NCBI GenBank assembly: GCA_030539215.1
Contig: JAUNSM010000006.1
Coordinates: 1 to 33,086, forward strand
DNA length: 33,086 bases
Direction: 5' to 3'
Source: Clostridia bacterium
Lineage (GTDB): Bacteria > Bacillota > Clostridia > TANB77 > CAG-508
The notes beneath the pieces are model-generated. The model searched no databases and was not told the origin of the DNA. It saw only the letters and a program-made list of their open reading frames with translations. Numbering within the stretch: the first letter of the stretch is position 1; each line of letters starts with the position of its first letter. This document shows, one piece after another, positions 27,983-33,086 of the stretch. A program made the position numbers and the translations under genes.

Positions 27983-28195
27983 ATGGCAATTGAAAAACAC
28001 TTAAAACTAACAGGAATATCAAATATATCATGGAAGGATGCAATAACAAAAACTATTTTAGAAGCATCTAAAACAATAGATTATATTTCATCTATCGCTG
28101 TATTAGAGCAAACTGCAAAAATAGATGGTAATAAAATAATTGAATATTATTCAACTATTGATTTATGTTTTATTATTGATGAATCTCGTGAGTAA
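27983..28195 (+). CDS. Dodecin-family protein
   Basis: A 70-residue protein matching dodecin in length and pattern: KLTGISNISWKDAITKTILE, then ASKTI and a C-terminal KIIEYYSTIDLCFIID. Dodecins form hollow dodecamers that store flavin or CoA. The tryptophan in SW(K/E)DA, which stacks on flavin in known dodecins, is present (about residue 17). A GGAGG site precedes the ATG at 27983. Its stop is 14 bases before spoVAC, so it is the first gene of the spoVA operon here. A role in the forespore is inferred from position only. Confidence 0.8.
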   Translation: MAIEKHLKLTGISNISWKDAITKTILEASKTIDYISSIAVLEQTAKIDGNKIIEYYSTIDLCFIIDESRE

Positions 28196-28209
28196 AAGGA
28201 GGAAAAATT

Positions 28210-28674
28210 ATGAAACCTATAAATACACAAAAAGAGTATCAAAACTATGTTGACCAAAAATCACCGAATTCACCTATATGGAAAAACTGTTTAAACAGTT
28301 TTTGGGTTGGTGGTTTAATATGTACAATTGGACAATTTATTATGGAAATATGCAAATATAGAGGATTAGATATTGAAATTAGCGCTACTATTACTTCAAT
28401 TATTTTAATATTTTTAAGTGCATTTTTTACTGCTATTAATTTGTTTAATAAAATTGGTAAATTTGCTGGTGCTGGCTCTCTTGTTCCAATTACAGGCTTT
28501 GCTAATTCAATTGTATCCCCTGCAATGGAATATAAATCGGAAGGATATGTTATGGGTGTAGGTGCTAAAATGTTTACTGTAGCTGGACCAGTTCTTGTTT
28601 ACGGAATTTCAACTTCTATATTAGTTGGAATTATATACTTAATTTTTAATACACAGACAATAACATTAATATAA
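28210..28674 (+). CDS. spoVAC: Stage V sporulation protein AC
   Basis: SpoVAC is a membrane component of the spore dipicolinic acid channel and is mechanosensitive in B. subtilis. The 154-residue protein has SFWVGGLICTIGQFIMEI, then GKFAGAGSLVPITGFANSIV and GYVMGVGAKMFTVAGPVLVY, all characteristic. Four membrane segments are visible. An AGGAGG site precedes the ATG at 28210. It is followed by spoVAD after a 50-base gap that contains a hairpin. Confidence 0.93.
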   Translation: MKPINTQKEYQNYVDQKSPNSPIWKNCLNSFWVGGLICTIGQFIMEICKYRGLDIEISATITSIILIFLSAFFTAINLFNKIGKFAGAGSLVPITGFANSIVSPAMEYKSEGYVMGVGAKMFTVAGPVLVYGISTSILVGIIYLIFNTQTITLI

Positions 28675-28680
28675 ATAGTT

Positions 28681-28706
28681 GGAGAAAAATTTATTAATTT
28701 TTTTCC
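28681..28706 (+). other. Intercistronic hairpin between spoVAC and spoVAD
   Basis: The arms 28681-28691 and 28696-28706 form an 11-bp stem with one G-U pair and a TATT loop. It lies 19 bases before the spoVAD start. There is no T run outside the stem, so it is more likely an mRNA-stability or translation element than a terminator. Confidence 0.4.
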
Positions 28707-28724
28707 TAGAAAGGAATTTTAATT

Positions 28725-29730
28725 ATGCAAAAATTAGGAAAACAAACTATTAAATTTGATAATCCTATCACTATATTAGAAACTGCTAGTATAGTTGGTC
28801 CAAAAGAAGCTGCCGGCCCTATGGCACAATATTTTGATAAATGTTTGGAGGATGAATTTTGGGGAGAAAAAACTTGGGAAAAAGCAGAAAGTAAAATAAT
28901 TAAAGAAACTGTAAATACAAATATAATTAAGTCAAAAATCCCTGCTGATAATATTGATTATTGCTTTGCAGGAGATTTATTAAATCAATGTATATCATCT
29001 AGTTTTGGTCTTAGGGAACTTGGAGTGCCATTGTTTGGTATATTTGGAGCTTGTTCTACTTTTGTAGAAGCTCTTAGTCTAGGTTCTGTTTTTATTGATG
29101 GTGGTGCAGCTCAATATATTATTGCAACATCTTCTAGCCATTTTTGTAGTGCAGAAAAACAATTTAGGTTTCCATTAGAGCTTGGTAATCAAAGGCCTCC
29201 CGCTTCTCAATGGACAGTAACTGGTGCAGGTTCTGCAATAATTTCTAAAACAGGTTCAGGACCTTATATAACGCACATTACTCCTGGAAAAATAGTTGAT
29301 ATGGGTATTAAAGATGCAAATAATATGGGAGCTGCTATGGCACCTGCTTTTGTAGATACCCTTTTAACTCATTTTAAGGATACGCGGAAGAAATCCAAGT
29401 TATTATGATGCTATATTTTCAGGAGATTTAGGATATATTGGAAAAGAAATTGCAATAGAACTCTGTCAAACCAAAGGACATAATATTAAAAATAATTATA
29501 ATGATTGTGGAGTAATGATTTTTGACAAAGAAAATCAAGATACTCATTCTGGTGGCTCTGGTTGTGCATGTTGTGCAAGTATTTTTTCTGGATATATATT
29601 TAATCAATTAAAGCAAAAAAACTTTAAAAAAATTCTTCTTGTTGCAACTGGTGCTTTAATGAATGCTACCTCAAGTCAACAAGGTGAATCAATACCTGGT
29701 ATTGCACATGCAATATCAATAGAAATTTAA
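28725..29730 (+). CDS. spoVAD: Stage V sporulation protein AD, read through a CGGA site
   Basis: SpoVAD is a thiolase-fold protein that binds dipicolinic acid during its uptake into the forespore. Landmarks are GPKEAAGPMAQYFDKCLEDE, GVPLFGIFGACSTFVEALSL and TSSSHFCSAEKQFRFPLELG. The frame breaks at 29385 after AAG GAT ACG; skipping the C of CGG gives DTGRNPSYYDAIFSGDLG, which is SpoVAD-like, followed by GGSGCACCASIF and GALMNATSSQQGESIPGIAH. The length is 3n+1 and the merged protein has 334 residues, the normal SpoVAD length. An AAGGAA site precedes the ATG. Two partial frames (28725-29408 and 29515-29730) and the 106 bases between them are one gene. Confidence 0.93.
29385..29388 (+). other. 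CGGA site, decoded as Gly221 of SpoVAD
   Basis: In-frame CGG at codon 221 after ACG. A +1 shift gives GGA and restores DTGRNPSYYD. The zero frame reaches TGA seven codons after the CGG. Confidence 0.9.
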
Positions 29731-29757
29731 TTTTAATTGAAAGAAGGAATTTTTATA

Positions 29758-30148
29758 ATGCAAGATTTTTTTAATAATTTAGATTGGATGCAATTTTTAA
29801 AATGTTTTGCTGTTGGTGGTTTAATATGCATCATCGGACAAATTTTAATAGATAAAACAAAATTAACACCTGCAAGAATACTTGTTATATTTGTAACAGT
29901 AGGTGCAATATTACGGAGGGCTAGGTATATACCAGCGTTTAGTTGACTTTGCTGGTGCTGGTGCAACTGTTCCTCTTAGTGGCTTTGGTAATCTTTTAGC
30001 CAAAGGTGCTATTCAAAAGGTTAAAGAAATTGGTTTAGTTGGTGCTTTTACTGGTGGAACCGCCGCTGCTGCTGGCGGAATTGCTGCCGCTGTATTTTTT
30101 GGATATATTGCCTCACTCGTTTCCAAACCTAAAATAAAAAAGCAATAG
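29758..30148 (+). CDS. spoVAE: Stage V sporulation protein AE (membrane), read through a CGGA site
   Basis: SpoVAEb-type membrane protein of the dipicolinic acid channel. It has FLKCFAVGGLICIIGQIL and, after the shift, LGGLGIYQRLVDFAGAGATV, then PLSGFGNLLAKGA and GGTAAAAGGIAAAVFFGYI. The ATG at 29758 with GAAGGA 8 bases upstream is preferred over an in-frame TTG at 29737 that precedes the site. The frame breaks at an in-frame CGG at 29914 after TTA; skipping the C continues the family pattern to TAG at 30148. The length is 3n+1 and the merged protein has 129 residues. Other CGG triplets (ATC|GGA, GGC|GGA) are out of phase and harmless. It ends four bases before a long hairpin. Confidence 0.92.
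29914..29917 (+). other. CGGA site, decoded as Gly53 of SpoVAE
   Basis: In-frame CGG at codon 53 after TTA. A +1 shift gives GGA GGG CTA GGT, the conserved GGLG turn. The zero frame closes about ten codons downstream. Confidence 0.9.
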
Positions 30149-30150
30149 AT

Positions 30151-30236
30151 TGGAATGGGACTTGGAACGGGGATGTAAAACTTTGTAAATGAAAATATTT
30201 ACAAAGTTTTACATCCCCGTTCCAAGTCTCATTCCA
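30151..30236. repeat. Long inverted repeat (40-bp arms) between spoVAE and fic
   Basis: The arms 30151-30190 and 30197-30236 pair over 40 bp with a single G-U wobble and a 6-base loop (30191-30196). The arms carry a G/C-rich block (core GGAACGGGGATG) that stands out in this AT-rich sequence. It sits between convergent genes, so it may be a bidirectional transcription stop, although no T run follows directly. The length and near-perfect pairing also fit a MITE-like or structured RNA element. I see no second copy in the window. Confidence 0.8.
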
Positions 30237-30248
30237 TAATAATTCTTT

Positions 30249-30806
30249 TTATCCATTTTTAATATATCTTGTGTTTCTTCCACTTCCGATTATTTGAACT
30301 TTTCCCTCTTTAACCATCATTCCCAATACTGCTTCTACTGTTGTTGGACTTACATCTAGGAGAATATTGCATATTTCTACTTTAGAAATTGCTGTTAAAC
30401 TATTTAACACTGTAGCTTCTATTCTAGCTTTTTTTGTTATTTTATTACTATTTGCCACATTAAATCTTTTATCAAGTTCTTTATAACACATATATAATGT
30501 TGATAGAAAATTTTGTATAAATGGAACATAGGTATTTTTATTATCATTCCACTCTATTGATGATTCCTTTAGTGTTTCATAATAATATGCTTTATTATTG
30601 TTTATTTGTTCTTCAAAAGAAACATATTTTCCTGCGTCAAATCCATTTTTATATAATAATAATAATGATAACAATCTTGACATTCTTCCATTTCCATCTT
30701 TAAAAGGATGTATGCATAAAAAATCAAGAATTACACATGGAATTAATAATAATTGATTAATGTTAGAATTATTACTTGCCTCTTGCCTCAATATATGCAA
30801 GAACAA
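30249..30806 (-). pseudogene. Fic-domain protein, N-terminally truncated
   Basis: The 3' part of a Fic (AMP-transferase) gene. It has the catalytic loop HPFKDGNGRMSRLLSLLLLY and a C-terminal winged-helix-like domain (VEICNILLDVSPTTVEAVLG). Family members with this architecture have about 320-370 residues; here only about 185 remain. The region before the Fic core, including the helices that shape the active site, is missing. The frame continues upstream only into the end of rplT. GGAGGG lies 6 bases before a TTG at 30806, the best start; an in-frame ATG at 30848 overlaps rplT. It is a likely remnant left by deletion or insertion next to rplT, though the catalytic motif itself is intact. A CGG in GTC/ATC|GGA phase is harmless. 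Confidence 0.65.
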
Positions 30807-30831
30807 GTTGTTCCCTCCAAAATCAATTATC

Positions 30832-31182
30832 TTATGCATTTTTTGCAATATTTGCTATTTCTGCAAATGCCTTACTATCATTTACTGCAAGTTCAGCTAA
30901 CATTTTTCTGTTTATTGTAACATTAGCTTTCTTAAGTCCTGCTATCATTTTACTATATGTTGTCCCATTAATTCTTGCTGCCGCATTTATTCTAGTAATC
31001 CATAATTTTCTAAAATCACTTTTTTTGTCTTTTCTTCCGACATAAGCATATGATAATGATTTTAAAACTGCTTGGTTTGCATTTCTAAATCTATAACTTT
31101 TTGCTCCAAAGTATCCTTTTGCCTGTTTTAATACTTTTTTATGTTTTTTTCTTGTTATTCTTGCTGTTTTTACTCTTGCCAT
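30832..31182 (-). CDS. rplT: 50S ribosomal protein L20
   Basis: L20 is an assembly-initiating protein of the large subunit and autoregulates the infC operon in bacteria where this is known. The 116-residue protein begins [20 protein letters not shown] and contains [20 protein letters not shown] and [20 protein letters not shown]. An AGGAGG site precedes the ATG. It is the last gene of infC-rpmI-rplT, 27 bases after rpmI. Two out-of-phase CGG triplets (GTC|GGA, GCG|GCA) are read normally. Confidence 0.97.
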   Translation of the reverse strand: MARVKTARITRKKHKKVLKQAKGYFGAKSYRFRNANQAVLKSLSYAYVGRKDKKSDFRKLWITRINAAARINGTTYSKMIAGLKKANVTINRKMLAELAVNDSKAFAEIANIAKNA

Positions 31183-31209
31183 TTGTTTTACCTCCTAATT
31201 CTTTTTGTT

Positions 31210-31410
31210 TTAGTTACCATATGGTAACATTCTTTTAATTCCTGCTTCGCATGTTTTATCTGCATAAGCACCTGTTCTTCTTGACATTTTTTGTCTTTTT
31301 GTTTTTGTTGCTAATCTATGTCTTGAATTTGATGATGTTCTTTTAACTTTTCCACTTGCTGTATAAGAATACCTTTTTGCAGCAGCTTTATTTGTTTTTA
31401 ATTTTGGCAT
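31210..31410 (-). CDS. rpmI: 50S ribosomal protein L35
   Basis: L35 of the large subunit: MPKLKTNKAAAKRYSYTASG, then HRLATKTKRQKMSRRTGAYA and RMLPYGN at the end. The 66-residue length is standard. An AGGAGG site precedes the ATG. It lies between infC and rplT in the conserved operon. Confidence 0.97.
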   Translation of the reverse strand: MPKLKTNKAAAKRYSYTASGKVKRTSSNSRHRLATKTKRQKMSRRTGAYADKTCEAGIKRMLPYGN

Positions 31411-31432
31411 TTTTTTACCTCCTATAAATTTG

Positions 31433-31945
31433 TTATTTATTATTTGATGCTAGTATTATAAACATATTTTTACCTTCTAATAATGGTTTTTTTTCTAATG
31501 TTGATATTTCAGATAATTCCTCTATAAATTTATTTAATACCTGTTCACCTAATTTTACATAGTTAAGTTCTCTTCCTCTAAATCTAACAGTAATCTTCAC
31601 TTTATTTCCTTCGCTTAAAAATTTTTTTGCATTTTTTATTTTAAAATTAAAGTCATGTTCTTCTATATTAGGAGTAACTCTTAACTCTTTTAATTCAAAT
31701 GTTTTTTGTTTTTTCTTAGACTCTTTTTCTCTTTTGGATTGCTCAAATTTATATTTACCATAATCCATTAATTTACAAACTGGATTTTCTATATTTGAAG
31801 AAACTAAAACTAAATCTAAATTTTTATCCATTGCTATATTAACAGCATCATGTGTATTCATTTTACCTAATTTATTTCCTTCATTATCAATTACCTGAAC
31901 TTCCTTGACTCTAATTTGTTCATTAATTAATAGGTCTTGTTTTAT
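31433..31945 (-). CDS. infC: Translation initiation factor IF-3, probable AUA start
   Basis: IF-3 keeps ribosomal subunits apart and proofreads start codons. The N-terminal domain contains LLINEQIRVKEVQVIDNEGN and LVSSNIENPVCKLMDYGKYK; the C-terminal domain contains KELRVTPNIEEHDFNFKIKN and KVKITVRFRGREL. The frame is open to a TTG at 31960 and a GTG at 31954, but both sit in or before the GGAGG site (31954-31958). The first sensible start after it is ATA at 31945, 8 bases downstream, giving IKQDLLINEQIR, the normal IF-3 beginning (170 residues). Non-canonical AUU-type starts are the known basis of IF-3 autoregulation in E. coli. A GTG overlapping the site cannot be excluded. Confidence 0.93.
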   Translation of the reverse strand: MKQDLLINEQIRVKEVQVIDNEGNKLGKMNTHDAVNIAMDKNLDLVLVSSNIENPVCKLMDYGKYKFEQSKREKESKKKQKTFELKELRVTPNIEEHDFNFKIKNAKKFLSEGNKVKITVRFRGRELNYVKLGEQVLNKFIEELSEISTLEKKPLLEGKNMFIILASNNK

Positions 31946-31958
31946 ATTATTCACCTCC

Positions 31959-31985
31959 AAAAAAAACTTGCTCTAAAGAACAAGT
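31959..31985 (-). terminator. Attenuator hairpin in the infC leader
   Basis: On the reverse strand, ACTTGTTCT and AGAGCAAGT (31985-31977 and 31974-31966) form a stem followed by eight T (31966-31959). The T run directly abuts the infC ribosome binding site. With about 100 bases of leader before it, this looks like a regulated attenuator, as in leaders of infC-rpmI-rplT operons of other Firmicutes. The regulator is not shown by sequence. Confidence 0.7.
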
Positions 31986-32082
31986 CAACCCACAATATAT
32001 ACTTATATTACTTATTTAGTAATTTAAATATTAACCTTTTTCCTACATTGGATAAGGTGAGAAGTGGATTCTTCTTCTTTAA
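31986..32082 (-). promoter_or_regulatory. infC operon leader RNA
   Basis: About 100 untranslated bases lie between the predicted start of transcription (near 32083) and the attenuator. The first part contains a purine-rich AAGAAGAAG, and later ATTACTAAATAAGTAAT can form an AT stem. It is a candidate L20- or IF-3-responsive leader by position; I did not match a specific consensus. Confidence 0.45.
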
Positions 32083-32089
32083 CCATCTA

Positions 32090-32118
32090 ATAATACAGCA
32101 TTTTTTAAAAAAAGTCAA
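32090..32118 (-). promoter_or_regulatory. SigA-type promoter of infC-rpmI-rplT
   Basis: On the reverse strand, TTGACT (32118-32113) and TATTAT (32095-32090) are 17 bases apart. It is divergent from the rplM promoter at 32128, and the two -35 boxes lie in one palindrome. Confidence 0.7.
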
Positions 32119-32138
32119 TGGTTTTTATTGACTTTTTT
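32108..32138. repeat. Palindrome joining two divergent -35 boxes
   Basis: The arms 32108-32119 and 32127-32138 (AAAAAAGTCAAT and its reverse complement) are perfect over 12 bp around a 7-base centre. Each arm contains the -35 box TTGACT of one of the two divergent ribosomal-protein promoters. Confidence 0.7.
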
Positions 32139-32156
32139 AAATTTATATATTAAAAT
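32128..32156 (+). promoter_or_regulatory. SigA-type promoter of rplM-rpsI
   Basis: TTGACT (32128-32133) and TAAAAT (32151-32156) are 17 bases apart. The leader before rplM would be about 100 bases. Confidence 0.6.
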
Positions 32157-32162
32157 AGTTGG

Positions 32163-32245
32163 GTACGAATATTTGTAGGTATATATTTAACCTATTACCC
32201 GGTAGTTAAATATATTATACTGCTAAATATATATTATAGTTTATG
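32163..32245 (+). promoter_or_regulatory. rplM leader with a hairpin
   Basis: The leader contains a 10-bp stem (TATATTTAAC 32182-32191 with GTTAAATATA 32205-32214) around a loop with CCCGG. Firmicutes rplM genes often carry an L13 leader that binds the protein. The position and hairpin fit, but I could not verify the consensus. Confidence 0.45.
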
Positions 32246-32264
32246 ATAGGAGGAATTATTTTTA

Positions 32265-32702
32265 ATGAATAATACAACATATATGGCTAAAAAAAATGAA
32301 ATTGAAAGTAAATGGTATATAATAGATGCTAGTCAAAAACCATTAGGTAGAGTAGCTACAGAAGCAGCAAAACTATTAAGAGGAAAACATAAACCAACAT
32401 TTACACCAAATCAAGATACTGGTGATCATGTTATAATACTAAATTGCAAAGATATTATTTTAACAGGAAAAAAATTAGATCAAAAAATTTACAGACATCA
32501 TTCAGGATATATTGGAGGAATGAAAGAAATATCTGCAAGAGATATGCTTTCTAAAAATCCAGAAAAGGCAATGATGCTTGCAATCAAAGGAATGCTTCCA
32601 CATAATAGATTAGGAAGACAAATGATTAACAAAGTAAGAATATATGCAGGAGCAGAACATGAAAATCAAGCACAAAAACCTGAAGTTTGGGAGGTAAAAT
32701 AA
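32265..32702 (+). CDS. rplM: 50S ribosomal protein L13
   Basis: L13 of the large subunit, an early-assembly protein. It contains [40 protein letters not shown] and [20 protein letters not shown]. The 145-residue length is normal. The ATG at 32265 has AGGAGG about 12 bases upstream; an in-frame ATG at 32283 is possible, but the family usually starts with a short (K)TYMAK, as here. Its stop is one base before the rpsI ATG. Confidence 0.96.
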   Translation: MNNTTYMAKKNEIESKWYIIDASQKPLGRVATEAAKLLRGKHKPTFTPNQDTGDHVIILNCKDIILTGKKLDQKIYRHHSGYIGGMKEISARDMLSKNPEKAMMLAIKGMLPHNRLGRQMINKVRIYAGAEHENQAQKPEVWEVK

Positions 32703-32703
32703 T

Positions 32704-33086
32704 ATGGCAACAAAAAAAGAAAAAATAACATTTTATGGAACAGGTAGAAGAAAAAAATCAATTGCAAGAGTTAGATTAATAGCTGGTAAAGGAAACATTA
32801 CTGTAAATAACAAACCTTTAGATGAATTTTTTGGTGTAGAAACATTAAAAGTTATTGTAAAACAACCTTTAACTGCTACAAATTCATTAGATAAATTTGA
32901 TGTTATTGCAAAAGTAACAGGTGGTGGAATAAGTGGTCAAGCAGGAGCTATAAGACACGGTATAGCACGAGCTTTGTTAGAAGTAAATTCAGAACATAGA
33001 CCAATTCTTAAATCTTCTGGCTTTTTAACAAGAGATGCTAGAATGAAAGAACGTAAAAAATATGGACTTAAAAAAGCTAGAAAAGC
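32704..33086 (+). CDS. rpsI: 30S ribosomal protein S9 (partial at window end)
   Basis: S9 of the small subunit, whose C-terminal tail reaches the P-site tRNA. The sequence contains [40 protein letters not shown] and [20 protein letters not shown]. The window ends at KARKA, a few residues before the usual SKR tail. It has an out-of-phase CGG (CAC|GGT) read normally and a CGA arginine codon in the GIARALL segment. It is coupled to rplM. Confidence 0.95.
   Translation, partial: MATKKEKITFYGTGRRKKSIARVRLIAGKGNITVNNKPLDEFFGVETLKVIVKQPLTATNSLDKFDVIAKVTGGGISGQAGAIRHGIARALLEVNSEHRPILKSSGFLTRDARMKERKKYGLKKARK

Noticed and set aside
3065-29917. Sequencing or assembly errors as the cause of the ten frameshifts
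   Set aside because: Errors of the type C-before-GG should be blind to reading frame and should also break genes at GG in other codon phases. All ten are exactly in phase with a Gly codon and give the same quadruplet type, and no other indels are seen. Raw reads remain the final test.
3065-29917. CGG simply reassigned to another amino acid (as in known arginine-codon reassignments)
   Set aside because: A triplet reassignment would keep the zero frame. Here the downstream family sequence is always in the +1 frame, so a one-base change of frame is needed.
1082-30148. Pseudogenisation of ATPase, feoB, miaA, mutL, pilC, spoVAD and spoVAE
   Set aside because: All motifs before and after the sites are intact, with one identical lesion type per site and no nonsense or other indels. 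Independent decay would leave mixed lesions.
1-33086. CRISPR arrays, tRNA/rRNA genes, insertion sequences, selenocysteine elements, or a CGGN-reading tRNA in the window
   Set aside because: I saw no direct-repeat array, no cloverleaf-like sequence, no transposase and no SECIS-like element. The decoding tRNA, if it exists, must lie elsewhere.

Overview
The window is a stretch of very AT-rich chromosome from an endospore-forming, Gram-positive, Clostridia-like bacterium, possibly an uncultured gut lineage. The evidence is the spoVA germination operon, SepF and DivIVA without an outer membrane, RNase G, FeoA/FeoB, infC-rpmI-rplT and rplM-rpsI blocks, strong AGGAGG ribosome binding sites and consensus SigA-type promoters.

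Layout from left to right. 1-3695 (+): an acyltransferase-fold protein, then an MgtA-like P-type ATPase. 3719-4919: a small regulatory island with an interrupted XRE regulator (-), an unknown protein (+) and an AbrB-like protein (+). 4925-8653 (-): FeoB-associated Cys-rich protein, FeoB, FeoA, a YjdF-like membrane protein and a lipoprotein. 8770-11867 (-): rimO, RNase G and pth. 12032-12991 (-): divIVA and sepF. 13119-18345 (-): HlyD-like protein, miaA, mutL and a ROK kinase. 18368-27630 (-): a type IV pilus cluster with pilC, pilT, pilB, a large pilin-like protein, prepilin peptidase, pilin, pilO-like, and a pilM-pilN fusion. 27983-30148 (+): a dodecin, then spoVAC, spoVAD and spoVAE. 30249-31945 (-): a truncated Fic protein, rplT, rpmI and infC. 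32265-end (+): rplM and rpsI.

The main finding is a decoding anomaly. Eight genes (MgtA-type ATPase, AbrB-like, feoB twice, miaA twice, mutL, pilC, spoVAD, spoVAE) appear broken by ten single-base +1 frameshifts. All ten are the same event: an in-frame CGG triplet where skipping the C restores a GGN glycine that the family conserves. I found no CGG used in frame as an ordinary sense codon in this window. About nineteen out-of-phase CGG triplets inside genes disturb nothing. CGT, CGC and CGA are used as arginine. The simplest reading is that CGG is no longer an arginine codon here, and that CGGN is decoded as one glycine, either by +1 frameshifting at an unassigned codon or by a quadruplet-reading tRNA-Gly. 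The eight genes are therefore annotated as intact CDSs spanning their CGGN sites.

Other points of interest are a probable AUA start for infC behind an attenuator, divergent ribosomal-protein promoters whose -35 boxes form a palindrome, a 40-bp-arm hairpin after spoVAE, a prepilin peptidase with both catalytic Asp positions apparently Glu, a PilM-PilN fusion, a dodecin heading the spoVA operon, an XRE gene with an in-frame TGA, and an N-terminally truncated Fic protein.
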